DNA of 64,000 nucleotides from Fischerella thermalis PCC 7521 (GTDB taxonomy: Bacteria > Cyanobacteriota > Cyanobacteriia > Cyanobacteriales > Nostocaceae), in contig NZ_AJLL01000023.1 in assembly GCF_000317225.1 (NCBI RefSeq), positions 1 to 64,000 of the forward strand. The letters run 5' to 3'. Of this stretch, positions 18,540 to 27,580 are shown one piece after another. A model generated the notes under the pieces. It was not told the DNA's origin. It saw only the letters and a list, made by a program, of their open reading frames with translations, and ran no database searches. Within the stretch, counting starts at the first letter, position 1; each line of letters begins with the position of its first letter. The translations under genes and the position numbers were made by a program.

Positions 18540-19448
18540 TTACTTAAGAGCAACTTTTACCGGGGCTATTTGTACTTTATTGCTAGCAGGTTCTACAGCA
18601 GCATCTGTAGAAGTACTTTGAGTCTTCCACCACAAGACTACGGCTGGAACTGCACCTAAGAACAAACCTAGTAAGACGGGGATGGAAAAACCAGCCGCCA
18701 AACTCATGACTGTTGCAAAGCCAAAGTTGCTTAAATAAACAATCAAAGGTAAATTAAGTTGCGATCGCTCTAATTTGATCGGTGTATTCCGCCATAATAA
18801 TGCAGCTACTGTCATAAACACTGAGCCAGTACCAATCCATCCAGCAAAGTTTTGATAAGGCATCCCAAAGAAAGCTCCTGGTTGCTGCCAATACCAAAAA
18901 GGTAGAGATGTTTGGCTCATTGCTGGATCAAGCACAAAGTCCCAAGAAGTCAGCAATAAAGCACCTAAAGCGATCGCGCCTAGATGACGCCACAAACTAG
19001 GTTTTTTATCAACTTCTAAACCAGCACGTGCTAGGAGGTAAGCTACACATCCTACGTAAAACCAAGATAAAGGAATAGTAAAAGGTACTAAACCCGCAAT
19101 TTTATAACCCAACCCACTTAAGTAGCTGTAATGACCGAAAGGAAAGCCAGTACTGGTTCCTAGTAATTCACTGCTTAAAGAAATCAACACCGATGGCAGC
19201 AGAAATGAGAGCCACAAACCTAACCCTAATGTTCTATAAGCATATAAGGAAACTGCTGCTGCTCCCAAAATCATATAAACGACGCCGCCTCCAGCCAAAC
19301 TCCATTGCATGGCGGTTTGTCCAATCTCTGCTAAATTCAAAATTATTTCAGCGTGAGGAACGACCAGTAATATTCCTACCAGTCCAAACACCATTGATAC
19401 AATATGACCAATTAGGCACACGCGCTCAGCGATAACAAGTTGTTTCAT
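18540..19448 (-). CDS. cruF: carotenoid 1',2'-hydratase CruF
   Basis: This 302-residue integral membrane protein of the DUF422 family has about seven or eight hydrophobic segments and conserved features such as FPFGHYSYL, VPFTIPLSWF and SWDFVLDPAMS. CruF adds water to the psi-end of gamma-carotene-type intermediates in myxol biosynthesis. The ATG at 19448 is chosen because AGGA precedes it; the frame extends nine codons further without a better start. It lies upstream of cruG in the same direction, 200 bp apart. Together they make the glycosylated myxol carotenoids of the cell envelope and thylakoids. Confidence 0.9.
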   Translation of the reverse strand: MKQLVIAERVCLIGHIVSMVFGLVGILLVVPHAEIILNLAEIGQTAMQWSLAGGGVVYMILGAAAVSLYAYRTLGLGLWLSFLLPSVLISLSSELLGTSTGFPFGHYSYLSGLGYKIAGLVPFTIPLSWFYVGCVAYLLARAGLEVDKKPSLWRHLGAIALGALLLTSWDFVLDPAMSQTSLPFWYWQQPGAFFGMPYQNFAGWIGTGSVFMTVAALLWRNTPIKLERSQLNLPLIVYLSNFGFATVMSLAAGFSIPVLLGLFLGAVPAVVLWWKTQSTSTDAAVEPASNKVQIAPVKVALK

Positions 19449-19925
19449 AATATTTCCTGAATCAAGATGTGACACGTGGCTATATAACTGCTAACAGTTT
19501 ACAAATGTTTAAGAATATATATAACTTAATTTTGCTGAAATTCTTCTGTTAAATTGCTCAATTGTTTTTTAGCAGAGCATCATCGCCTATTGATTACAGA
19601 CAAGACAAGTCAGAAAATTTTAGTTATTGTTGCAGCTATTTAGCTTAAAAACGGGATTATTAAGTAGCAAGCCTGTAAAAATAAAGTTCTTGAAATAAAG
19701 GTTTTTTAATCCACGTAAGTGGGTTTTATATGTGTAGCAGCGACGTCTAGTCGCCAGGTGTATGACCCCCACGGGCAATTGCCCACAACGAAGGAATGAA
19801 AATTTGACTCCTCCTACAACCCTACACCCATTTTGAAGACAGATATCAAAGATGAAGTATGAAAAATTTTTCATCTTTCTGCCTTCCTAAAAGTATAAAT
19901 CCCTGTGGCAATCACAACTCATCCT
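19449..19925. other. spacer upstream of cruF and a small membrane-protein gene
   Basis: No gene is supported. The cruF promoter should lie near 19490-19560. The palindrome GGGCAATTGCCC sits near 19774. The start of the next gene is uncertain between GTG at 19905 and ATG at 19926. Confidence 0.45.
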
Positions 19926-20372
19926 ATGGCTTTTTTGCAAAGACTTCCTTGGTTTTCTTTAATACTGCTGTTGCTTACGTACACTACCTTTGGCTGGGTA
20001 CTATCAAGATCCAGAACTCAGCCAATATTATGGCTAGCGGTTGCGATCGCTATTGTAATTTTTATTGCTATCTTGACTATTCCTTTATCAAAAATGGCTG
20101 ACTATTCTGTAAGCTTATTTCGATCAAATCTAAGGTCATTTGGTATTGCTGTCTTGGGAGCTTTTTTGTTCTTTCTGATTATGGCCCGTTTTCGTCTATT
20201 TCTTGATACCTTGGTGATTATTGCTGTGACTATGTTGGTAAAAATAGACTTTCAAGCAGCAGGATTTAGCCAAATACTAGCTTTTTGGCTCACAGTGGCC
20301 TTTTCCTTTGCAGGTTTAGCCTTGGGTGTACTAGCAGAAAAGTTGATGTTTAACTATGGTCTAATTTTTTAA
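19926..20372 (+). CDS. conserved cyanobacterial integral membrane protein, unknown function
   Basis: This product of about 148 residues has four hydrophobic segments (about 7-25, 33-52, 66-92 and 110-138) separated by short polar turns such as SRSRTQP and RSNLRS. No transport or enzymatic motif is seen. It faces the rpmA-rplU operon tail to tail across a shared hairpin. The pattern of segments with a Phe-rich third helix does not match a family I can name. The start is uncertain because neither the GTG at 19905 nor this ATG has a clear ribosome binding site. Confidence 0.7.
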   Translation: MAFLQRLPWFSLILLLLTYTTFGWVLSRSRTQPILWLAVAIAIVIFIAILTIPLSKMADYSVSLFRSNLRSFGIAVLGAFLFFLIMARFRLFLDTLVIIAVTMLVKIDFQAAGFSQILAFWLTVAFSFAGLALGVLAEKLMFNYGLIF

Positions 20373-20373
20373 A

Positions 20374-20406
20374 ATTAGGGCAGGTATTACTACCCGCCCC
20401 AAAATT
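20374..20406. terminator. shared hairpin between convergent genes
   Basis: GGGCAGGT and ACCCGCCC form an eight-pair stem with one G-T pair between the membrane-protein gene and rpmA. It is flanked by AATT/TTTT runs, so it can end transcription from both sides, most clearly for rpmA. Confidence 0.6.
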
Positions 20407-20415
20407 ACTGAATAT

Positions 20416-20694
20416 TTAAGATGCAGCAACAGTTTCAGTAGCAGCAGGATAAACGCTGACTTTTTTACGGGTTTTACCCTTGCGTTCAAATTTTACAACA
20501 CCATCCACGAGGGCAAATAGAGTGTCATCGCTACCAATTCCGACATTATTACCGGGGTGAAATTTAGTTCCACGCTGACGCACTAGAATATTACCTGCGC
20601 GAACAACTTGGCCACCATAGCGTTTGACACCTAGTCGTTGAGCATTTGAGTCACGACCGTTACGTGTACTACCTGTTCCTTTCTTATGAGCCAT
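20416..20694 (-). CDS. rpmA: 50S ribosomal protein L27
   Basis: This 92-residue protein of the large subunit reaches the peptidyl-transferase centre with its N-terminal tail. It begins [16 protein letters not shown], the typical cyanobacterial form with no cleaved N-terminal extension. The usual RLGVKRYGG and [13 protein letters not shown] segments follow. The tail is longer and Ala/Thr-rich as in other cyanobacteria. It is second in an operon after rplU, with a 100-bp spacer that contains AACAACAA-type repeats. Confidence 0.98.
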   Translation of the reverse strand: MAHKKGTGSTRNGRDSNAQRLGVKRYGGQVVRAGNILVRQRGTKFHPGNNVGIGSDDTLFALVDGVVKFERKGKTRKKVSVYPAATETVAAS

Positions 20695-20794
20695 GATTTT
20701 CTCCCTTACAAAAATTGTTGTGCGTTGATCGTTAATAGTCGGTTGGAATAACTAACAACCAACAAACAACAATCAACAAGCAACTAATAACAAA

Positions 20795-21190
20795 TTATTC
20801 TGCAGATTCTTGTGCAACCTCGGTTGTTGCTTCACTAGTTACAGAAGTTTCTGCTTCTGAAGCAAGCACAGAACCATTAAGGCTAATAGAATTGATCATC
20901 AGCCTAGTGATTTCTTGGCGATGTCCGCGTTTTTTGCGGGTTTTCTTTTTGGGCTTCATTTTATAGACTAGGACTTTACGACCCCGCAGTTGTCGCATCA
21001 CTGTCCCTTCTACCTTTGCTCCTGTTACTAACGGCTGCCCAATTGTTACTTCGCCGTTGTGTTGCACTAGCAGTACTGATTCTATGCTAACTTTCTCATC
21101 GGGTTGGGCACAAAGCAGTTCAATGTCATAAAAGCGGCCTGGTTCAACTCTTAATTGTTTACCGCCAGTTTCAATAATCGCGTAAGTCAT
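20795..21190 (-). CDS. rplU: 50S ribosomal protein L21
   Basis: This 131-residue large-subunit protein binds 23S rRNA. The L21 signature runs from [16 protein letters not shown] at the N-terminus to [17 protein letters not shown] near residue 85. A 25-residue Ser/Thr/Glu-rich tail follows, as in cyanobacterial L21. First gene of rplU-rpmA. A leader of roughly 140 nt with a stable hairpin precedes it, suggesting autogenous control. Confidence 0.98.
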   Translation of the reverse strand: MTYAIIETGGKQLRVEPGRFYDIELLCAQPDEKVSIESVLLVQHNGEVTIGQPLVTGAKVEGTVMRQLRGRKVLVYKMKPKKKTRKKRGHRQEITRLMINSISLNGSVLASEAETSVTSEATTEVAQESAE

Positions 21191-21294
21191 TTAATTGTCC
21201 TTAATGAGGTTGCCGTACAGGTAGCTGGCTTTGGTCTCAGAATAAACGCGATCGCCTGCGTTGTTGGAACTATTTTTGCCAGCTTTTGCAATAC

Positions 21295-21322
21295 GTCTAC
21301 CTGATCCGAGCAGGAATTAGAC
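21295..21322 (-). promoter_or_regulatory. hairpin in the rplU leader
   Basis: On the minus strand GTCTA and CCTG pair with CAGG and TAGAC around a CTCGGAT loop, with a 3-nt bulge. It lies about 110-130 nt upstream of the rplU start, within the presumed untranslated leader. It is a candidate ribosomal-protein leader element; no known family is claimed. Confidence 0.4.
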
Positions 21323-21334
21323 AGACAACCTATT

Positions 21335-21363
21335 AGCTTACTTTACAAATATATATTAGTCAA
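21335..21363 (-). promoter_or_regulatory. candidate rplU promoter
   Basis: The minus strand has TTGACT (21363-21358), a 17-nt spacer and TAAGCT (21340-21335). The -35 is good and the -10 weak. The position fits a leader that begins just before the hairpin at 21322. Confidence 0.4.
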
Positions 21364-21864
21364 GCAAATCACCACATTTGAGGTAGTCCACAAAGGGCGG
21401 TGTTTTAAAGCGTGTGGTATTCAACAGAGGACTTAAAGTTCTCAGGGGTTGCAAAGGCGAGATACCAGACTTTTTTTCAAAAAGTTGGGATCTCGCAGCC
21501 TATCAAAATCAATGTGGTTGAGTAGTAGTGCTTTGTCTCATTAATTACGTGGGGTAAACTCCTTTTTGATTTCTCTTCCTTCGTTTACTTCGCGTCTTTG
21601 CAGTTCCTTTTTTTAACCCTTAAAACTAATGGGACAGACCAGTAGGTTCACTAGAGGAACTGTATCTTGTAATGAATGTTCATCTTGGTAGTGAAATTTT
21701 TTCATTGGGACTGTCCTCTGGCTTTATTTTGTTAAACCCTACAGCACATATTCATACAGTAAATCAATTGTTAACAAACAGTTGATATTTGGAGGCAAGT
21801 TATTCTTATACACCAGCAACAAATGATAAGTAACAATTACAAATGATGATTGTAATTGTATTGA
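21364..21864. other. gene-free spacer with long inverted repeat
   Basis: A 40-bp imperfect palindrome at 21457-21496 has GCGAGAT, CC and ACTTTTT arms pairing with AAAAGT, GG and ATCTCGC. It is probably a dispersed intergenic repeat. Nothing else is recognised. Confidence 0.55.
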
Positions 21865-22062
21865 TTAGTGTTTTGAGTTAAAGCTGTGAATGGTATCTAT
21901 GCTTTCCCAAGAGGGAGCAAAAGATGGAATTGATAAAGGGCAAGCTTTCCATCCAGACTTTACTGCTACATTTAATAGATTACACGTACCCCCGCGCTGC
22001 CCTAAGGGCGTATAATGCCGACAGTAGCGACAAGCAGAAACACAAGATTTTAAAGTTGTCAT
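21865..22062 (-). CDS. small cysteine-rich conserved cyanobacterial protein
   Basis: This 65-residue protein, from the ATG at 22062, has five cysteines. The core pattern is CxxxCRYCRHY, RGGTCNLL and GWKACPLS, followed by the PSFAPSWE tail. Similar small proteins with RYCRxYxPxGRRGGxC and FAPSWE segments are, as I recall, widespread in cyanobacteria and unnamed. Cys spacing could bind a metal or form disulfides; neither can be decided from sequence. There is no signal peptide or membrane segment. It is isolated, with over 500 bp of gene-free DNA on each side. Confidence 0.75.
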   Translation of the reverse strand: MTTLKSCVSACRYCRHYTPLGQRGGTCNLLNVAVKSGWKACPLSIPSFAPSWESIDTIHSFNSKH

Positions 22063-22068
22063 AACCAA

Positions 22069-22557
22069 TTGTTTATGATTAAATAAGCATTCTCACCGGG
22101 AAAAATTTTTCCCCATCAAGTATGGCAATTATTTCCTCAAAAACACACAATAATTGTATGTTTCACTATAAAAACTTTGCATTACTAAACATAAGTTTAT
22201 GTAGTAAGTATTACAAGGTTTTTTGCTTACGTATACTTGGTGAATTTTGTGTAAAGATACGAGAAATTACGGTTATCAATAATTAAATATCAATACTTAT
22301 AATTAGTAATTATCGATAGCATTTATTAACTACCTAAACAAAATTATTAATTACAAATTTTTGTTGTTGGAATAGTAAACAGCGAAACCCTACTCCTGTT
22401 TCCTTATCTAACAGATAAATTAGACCTGCCTTAAAAATGGGTGTAGGGGTATAAGGGTGGAAGGGTGCAAGCGGATGAAATTTTCATACCCTCGTTGTGA
22501 ATTATATTCATGGAGTCTCTTGCAAAATTTATAGATGTTGAATAGTAGGAAATATAT
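22069..22557. other. AT-rich gene-free region
   Basis: No gene is supported. A GTA-N8-TAC string occurs at 22201-22214, but without a correctly spaced -10 on either strand. A GGGTGTAGGGGTATAAGGGTG-type repeat lies near 22439-22460, related to one at about 19815. Confidence 0.5.
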
Positions 22558-22680
22558 ATGAAAAGAATTGAAGTTGAAAAAAGAACTATTTTAATCGGTT
22601 TAGCAGGTAGTCATGGATATGGTTTAAATCGTCCAGAATCCGACTATGATTATCAGGGATTAAAAAATCCTTTTCCCTAA
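22558..22680 (+). pseudogene. truncated nucleotidyltransferase (COG3541-like) remnant
   Basis: With a good AGGA site ahead, 40 codons encode the N-terminus of a predicted nucleotidyltransferase. The hallmark GSHGYGLNRPESDYDYQG (GS...D-x-D) is complete but the frame ends immediately after. The following 110 bp have fragments with stops (FND, KNTQNIDEVNFIKQALQYP) that look like the decayed continuation. The metal-binding motif alone cannot make an enzyme, so it is a relic. Confidence 0.65.
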
Positions 22681-22906
22681 AAGATACATTACCAACTTTA
22701 ATGATTGAAAAAATACTCAGAATATAGATGAGGTTAACTTTATTAAACAAGCGCTGCAATATCCTTATTCTTAATCTTCATCAAGTTATGAATCAAATTA
22801 TTAAGTTTGTAATAACACTTGTTTCAGCTTGTAGGCTAATGCCGGAACTTTGAATCTAAATTGTGTATCCTGAAGACAACTGACATTACAACAAAATGGA
22901 GGTCTG

Positions 22907-23125
22907 ATGACTCCCAAAATTATGCGTCAGCTTTGGTCTGTAATTGAGACTACCCAAACAAAGACGCTACTGCAATTAGATGATGCTAGCTTAGTACAGT
23001 GGTTGGTTAAGCAAACCAAAACGCAAGCTTTGCTAGATTGCCAAGAAACAGATTTTCTCTGTGACTACATTCAATCTCGCTTACCCCTCATCCGCGACCT
23101 TGCTAATGAACGTCAGTATTCATGA
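22907..23125 (+). CDS. small conserved cyanobacterial protein, unknown function
   Basis: A perfect GGAGG precedes the ATG at 22907. The 72-residue soluble, helical protein reads like a short alpha-bundle (MRQLWSVIETTQTKTLL, then DDASLVQWLVKQ, then CDYIQSRLPLIRDLA). There are two Cys residues but no motif. Proteins of this size and pattern are known to me only as cyanobacterial hypotheticals. It is convergent with ribD across a repeat-filled gap. Confidence 0.75.
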   Translation: MTPKIMRQLWSVIETTQTKTLLQLDDASLVQWLVKQTKTQALLDCQETDFLCDYIQSRLPLIRDLANERQYS

Positions 23126-23231
23126 AAATAAGTCATTGGTTATCAGTCATTAATCATTGGTCATGGTTAACAACTACTAACTACTAACCATTAACTCTCG
23201 ATAAATAACAAATGACAAAGGACTAATGACT
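23126..23231. repeat. STRR-type repeats (TCATTGG / CTAACCA)
   Basis: GTCATTGGTTATCAGTCATT, ATTGGTCATGG, then CTACTAACTACTAACCATTAA and AAATGACAAAGGACTAATGA fill the gap between the convergent 72-residue gene and ribD. Left and right parts are inverted to one another and could act as a terminator. Confidence 0.7.
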
Positions 23232-24350
23232 TTATTGAGGTAAATATCCTTCTATTAAACAATCTGCTCCCACTACACGCACCTCTACACGTTCCAAAGA
23301 CAATGCTTCAGTCATAGTGGTTAAACCCAAGTCACCGACGGGTGTAGGAGCATTGCTTCCACCAATTATTTTTGGAGCGATGAATGCTAGGATTTTCTGT
23401 ACTGCTCCTTGAGCGATCGCATTAGCTGCTAGAGTTCCACCACATTCCCACAGCACGCTACAAAAGCCGCGATCATATAAGTAAGCCATTACTTTTTCTG
23501 GTGTCAGTGGCGATAATTCGATTACTTCTACTCCCTGTTTGAGCAGCATTTTTCGAGAAACAGGGTTGGCTCCTACATCTGTCAGCACCAAAGTAGGAGC
23601 CTCTTGAGTATTCCACAGATGAGCTTGTGCTGGTAAATTCAGACTGCGACTCATGACTATCCGCAGGGGATTATGCGCTCCCTGTTGACGACTGGTTAAA
23701 TGTGGATTGTCCAGTCTCACCGTATTTCCACCGACAATGACAGCATCACAGGCTGCGCGCACTTGATGCACTACGCTACGAGCCTCCTGGTTAGTCACCC
23801 AAGCGCTATGACCAGTAGTCGTAGCTATTTTGCCATCTAAGGTCATAGCGTATTTTAATATGCCCAAGGGTCTTTTGTAGAGAATGCGATGGATAAAGCC
23901 TTCATTTAACTTTCGACAAGCTTCTTCTTCCACTCCAACTATGACTTCTATGCCCGCCGCACGTAATTTAGCAATACCACCACCAGCTACCAGGGGGTTA
24001 GGATCAACCATACCGACTACTACCTTGGCCACTCCAGCAGCAATTAATGCTTCTGAACAAGGAGGAGTGCGTCCGTAGTGATTGCAAGGTTCCAGACTAA
24101 CATAGACAGTTGCCCCACGAGCATTTGCACCTGCTGCTTTGAGTGCAAAAACTTCAGCGTGCGGTTCACCTGCACGGGGATGAAAGCCTTCTCCAATAAT
24201 TTCACCATCTTTAACAATCACTGCCCCTACCATCGGATTTGGGGAAGTGCATCCCAAAGCGCGCCGAGCAAGTTCCAAACAGCGCCGCATCATTGCCCGG
24301 TCAAACTCAGTTCCTACTTTTTGTTGGGGATGTGAATCTGATTTAATCAC
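23232..24350 (-). CDS. ribD: bifunctional riboflavin deaminase/reductase
   Basis: This 372-residue enzyme carries out the second and third steps of riboflavin synthesis. The N-terminal cytidine-deaminase-like domain (about 15-160) has the zinc ligands in GEPHAEVFAL (His64, Glu66) and EPCNHYGRTPPC (Cys89, Cys98). The C-terminal reductase domain (about 165-370) has the DGKIATTTGHSAWVT start and the LWECGGTLAANAI segment. Both halves are complete. It stands alone between a small gene and mreD. A second, stand-alone RibD-type reductase is at 41047. Confidence 0.96.
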   Translation of the reverse strand: MIKSDSHPQQKVGTEFDRAMMRRCLELARRALGCTSPNPMVGAVIVKDGEIIGEGFHPRAGEPHAEVFALKAAGANARGATVYVSLEPCNHYGRTPPCSEALIAAGVAKVVVGMVDPNPLVAGGGIAKLRAAGIEVIVGVEEEACRKLNEGFIHRILYKRPLGILKYAMTLDGKIATTTGHSAWVTNQEARSVVHQVRAACDAVIVGGNTVRLDNPHLTSRQQGAHNPLRIVMSRSLNLPAQAHLWNTQEAPTLVLTDVGANPVSRKMLLKQGVEVIELSPLTPEKVMAYLYDRGFCSVLWECGGTLAANAIAQGAVQKILAFIAPKIIGGSNAPTPVGDLGLTTMTEALSLERVEVRVVGADCLIEGYLPQ

Positions 24351-24499
24351 TGAATTTACTATAAGTACATTTTCTTAACTGTGATCAACTAGGGGCTGGA
24401 AATCAATTAAAAACAGAAAATGATAAATTTTTAATTTTCCTAGCCCTGTTCCAACTCTAGCTTTAATCCATCTTGCCAGAGATTGCCAAAATTCCAGAA

Positions 24500-24553
24500 A
24501 AAATTAAGGGTGAGGATAATTTGGGATTGTAGTCTCAAATTATCTCCACCCTT
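24500..24553 (-). terminator. strong terminator of the mreBCD operon
   Basis: On the minus strand AAGGGTGGAGATAATTTG pairs with CAAATTATCCTCACCCTT (one A-C mismatch), followed by AATTTTTT. It is about 100 bp after mreD. The other strand also has a TTTTT run after the stem, so it may work both ways. Confidence 0.85.
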
Positions 24554-24651
24554 GACTTTTTGCCTGGTGGTTCATCGCAAGACCGCTAGTTAGAATCCAG
24601 GTTATCCACACTCCGCCCACAAAGATTTTAAAACTAACTTTTAAACTTGTT

Positions 24652-25287
24652 TTAGGATTGTTGCTCGGCTAATTTCAGTTGTTGCCACCAACGATTCAGA
24701 GGAAAATAAACCACTGGCGCCCAGAGGCTACTAACTATAGCAGAGGCTAGGGCTACCTTTTGATAATAACCCCAGATGTCTGCCGTATTGCGATCGCCCA
24801 TAAAAATTAGTTGTAAAGCAAAAATTGTTTCCACCAAAACCGCCATGCCGAAGACAATTAAGGCGATGGAAATAAAATCTTCTTGAATAAAACGCTGTTT
24901 TTGCAGCAAAGCTGTTAGACAGCCTACCACTGCTAAACTGAGGGCGTGAGTGGGATCTGGTGATGTCATTGCATCCTGAAGTAATCCCAAAACTATACCC
25001 GCTAATGCACCTTGGAAAGGTGTACGCTTGACACTCCAAGCCACTACCCAAATTAATAACCAATTAGGGCCAATGCCTAATAGTTCCATACCAGGAAGAC
25101 GGGTAAGCAGCATCAGCAAGCAGAGGATGACAGAACCAAAAATCACGGCCCAATTTACCATTAGTCGGAGGCGTGGATGCCAACGTGAAATGGGGTTGAT
25201 TTTTATTATGGATTTTCGCGATCGCGATTTTGGCTTATTTTGCCTGCCACCCCGAAATGCAGGAAGTTTCATTTTTTTATTAAACAC
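24652..25287 (-). CDS. mreD: rod shape-determining protein MreD
   Basis: This 211-residue integral membrane partner of MreB/MreC is part of the elongation complex that guides sidewall peptidoglycan synthesis. A basic N-terminus of about 45 residues (KKMKLPAFRGGRQNKPKSRSRKS) precedes five or six hydrophobic segments. PTHALSLAVVGCLTALLQKQRF lies near the middle, as in other MreD proteins. It is the third gene of mreB-mreC-mreD, 62 bp after mreC, with a strong terminator downstream. The basic tail seems long; the ATG five codons in is an alternative start. Confidence 0.9.
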   Translation of the reverse strand: MFNKKMKLPAFRGGRQNKPKSRSRKSIIKINPISRWHPRLRLMVNWAVIFGSVILCLLMLLTRLPGMELLGIGPNWLLIWVVAWSVKRTPFQGALAGIVLGLLQDAMTSPDPTHALSLAVVGCLTALLQKQRFIQEDFISIALIVFGMAVLVETIFALQLIFMGDRNTADIWGYYQKVALASAIVSSLWAPVVYFPLNRWWQQLKLAEQQS

Positions 25288-25349
25288 TCATGTGTAAAGT
25301 ACACAAAAATATAGATATTAATCTTTACCCTTCATCCTTATTTTTGTGA

Positions 25350-26126
25350 TTAGGGATTCTCCTGTTGTTGATTTTCTGGCTTGGGATATACTGTCACCCA
25401 ATCCAAAGATCGAATAGATGGAAACAGTTCTACTTTCGCTACTGAGGCTGGCAGTTTCTTTAAATCTAGGGACTTAATTCTTCCTATAGGCCAACCAGAG
25501 GGAAACTTTTGGCTATAGGTCGATGTGACAACTACATCCCCAGGTTTGACATTGGGAACTTTTTCATAAAACTCCAGTACTGCTTCTGCGGAAGCATCGC
25601 CCCGTACAACTCCTTTGGCTCCTGTACGGCTGATATTTACACCCACCTTACTTTTCAGGTCACTAATTAATAACACACGGCTAGTATTAGGAGTTACACT
25701 CTCTACCAAACCGACTAATCCGCCTTCAGCCTTGACTACAAATCCTTCTTGAATTCCTGCTAGACTACCCCGGTTGAGAATCACTTGTTGCCACCAGTTG
25801 TCTGCACTGCGCCCTACGACCCGTGCTGGGATTGGACGTAACGAAATAGGCTCTTTTTCGACGTAACCCAACAACTGTTGCAGCTTTTTATTCTGGTTTT
25901 CTAATTCTGTTATTTGAGCTTCTAATTCTAATACACGAGCATCTTTCAACCGTTCCTCTGGATTTGTCCCTGGCTGCAATATCTGGAACTGACTGGTAAC
26001 ACCCTGATAAATCTCCAGTAACAGCGCTCCTTGAGTTTGTCTCAGTATCCAGGCTCCACCAACTATTAGAGACAGTATTCCAATGTGTAATCCTTTATGC
26101 TCCCACCAGCGACGTGCTGTAAACAT
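25350..26126 (-). CDS. mreC: rod shape-determining protein MreC
   Basis: This 258-residue bitopic protein has an N-terminal membrane segment (about 15-33), a coiled coil (about 60-88, RVLELEAQITELENQNKKLQ) and two beta-barrel-like domains containing VVGRSADNWWQQVILNRG and VVTSTYSQKFPSGWPIG. It links cytoplasmic MreB to the periplasmic wall machinery. It is somewhat shorter than many proteobacterial forms but complete. It sits 79 bp after mreB and 62 bp before mreD. Confidence 0.95.
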   Translation of the reverse strand: MFTARRWWEHKGLHIGILSLIVGGAWILRQTQGALLLEIYQGVTSQFQILQPGTNPEERLKDARVLELEAQITELENQNKKLQQLLGYVEKEPISLRPIPARVVGRSADNWWQQVILNRGSLAGIQEGFVVKAEGGLVGLVESVTPNTSRVLLISDLKSKVGVNISRTGAKGVVRGDASAEAVLEFYEKVPNVKPGDVVVTSTYSQKFPSGWPIGRIKSLDLKKLPASVAKVELFPSIRSLDWVTVYPKPENQQQENP

Positions 26127-26205
26127 ATATACCTTTATTTAGCCGTGTAAATACTAACAAATTTGGATTATTTACAAACCCAATCTCAGGGATTGCTTGT
26201 TCTTA

Positions 26206-27249
26206 CTACATATTTCGGGAACGACCGCTGAACACTCGTTCTAGCTGTTTGAAATTTTCTAACACGCGACCTGTACCTAATACAACACAGCAGAGAGGAT
26301 CAGCAGCAACGTGGGTGACAATCCCGGTTTCATGGCTTATTAGAGTATCTAGTCCTTTGAGCAAAGCGCCGCCGCCTGCTAGCATAATGCCCCTGTCAAT
26401 GATGTCTGCTGCTAGTTCTGGCGGTGTGCGTTCTAGAGTCCGCTTCACTGCTTCAATAATCACTGATAGCGGTTCCGACATACTTTCACGAATTTCTGGC
26501 CCTTTGATGGTTACAGTGCGCGGTAGGCCAGATAGTAGGTGCAAACCCCGGACTTCCATCATGGCGTCATCATCATCGTGAGTCGGGTAGGCAGAACCAA
26601 TGCGAATCTTAATATCTTCAGCAGTACGTTCCCCGATCACCAGGTTATGAACTTTCTTCATATACTGCATTATTGATTCTGTTAGTTCATCTCCAGCAAT
26701 ACGTACTGATTCGCTCAGTACTGTACCCTGAAGACTCAGTACAGCTACTTCTGTAGTACCACCACCAATATCAATGATCATGTTGCCAGTTGGTTCGGCT
26801 ACGGGTAATCCCGCCCCAATTGCTGCTGCCACAGGCTCATCAATGAGGTAAACTTCTCTGGCTCCCGCTTGTGTTGCTGCATCCATCACAGCTCGTCTTT
26901 CTACCCCTGTGACACCACTGGGTATACCAATGACAATCCGGGGTAATACTAGTGATTTACCTTCATTGACGCGCTGTATAAAGCTTTTTAACATGATTTC
27001 GGCTGTATCGAAATCAGCAATTACACCATCGCGCAAGGGGCGCAGGGCAATCACATTTCCCGGTGTTCGACCGAGCATTTTTTTGGCGTCTTCTCCTACT
27101 GCCAGTGCTACCTTTTCGTTTTGGTCGATGGCAACTACTGATGGTTCTTGAAGAACAATACCTTTACCAGATACATACACTAGGGTATTGGCGGTACCGA
27201 GGTCGATACCCATATCTCGCGATAAGGAAAACTTACTGAAAAGGCCCAC
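26206..27249 (-). CDS. mreB: rod shape-determining actin homologue MreB
   Basis: This 347-residue actin-fold ATPase forms membrane-associated filaments and controls cell width. Motifs are DMGIDLGTANTLVYV (phosphate 1), IIDIGGGTTEVAVLS (phosphate 2) and MLAGGGALLKGLD (adenosine). Length is standard. It is the first gene of mreBCD. A 331-bp gap separates it from divergent ssb and should hold both promoters. In heterocystous cyanobacteria MreB affects vegetative cell shape. Confidence 0.98.
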   Translation of the reverse strand: MGLFSKFSLSRDMGIDLGTANTLVYVSGKGIVLQEPSVVAIDQNEKVALAVGEDAKKMLGRTPGNVIALRPLRDGVIADFDTAEIMLKSFIQRVNEGKSLVLPRIVIGIPSGVTGVERRAVMDAATQAGAREVYLIDEPVAAAIGAGLPVAEPTGNMIIDIGGGTTEVAVLSLQGTVLSESVRIAGDELTESIMQYMKKVHNLVIGERTAEDIKIRIGSAYPTHDDDDAMMEVRGLHLLSGLPRTVTIKGPEIRESMSEPLSVIIEAVKRTLERTPPELAADIIDRGIMLAGGGALLKGLDTLISHETGIVTHVAADPLCCVVLGTGRVLENFKQLERVFSGRSRNM

Positions 27250-27580
27250 GGGTTTTGTCGCCCCCTATTTCGATACTTTTGACTACTACCGTAAGAGAGA
27301 ATCGTGCAGGATTTTATTACTTTTTTTGACCTGAGTCTAGTAAAGCAGGCTATATTTTGTATAACTTTTAGGAATCTTTGCCTTTTTGTGGCTGCTACTG
27401 TTTTATATTCTCTGACTGTAAAGACATATCCGTACACTTTTGTAGTTATAATAGGGTAATTTTTATCATTATAGTCAGTAAATATAATTGTTAATTATTT
27501 AACACAGTTTTTTCAGTTTGAGAATTCGCTATGATGAAAATCATTATGTATGAGTACGTCTGTACTGAAAGGTAACACCC
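27250..27580. promoter_or_regulatory. divergent promoter region of mreBCD and ssb
   Basis: This 331-bp AT-rich gap lies between the two outward-facing genes. No precise promoter is assigned. A GTTATAATAGGG segment near 27446-27457 includes a TATAAT hexamer suitable as a rightward -10 element. Confidence 0.5.

Noticed and set aside
22201-22214. GTA-N8-TAC string resembling an NtcA box
   Set aside because: No -10 element at the usual 20-24 bp spacing on either strand, and the rightward target would be a dead gene stub.
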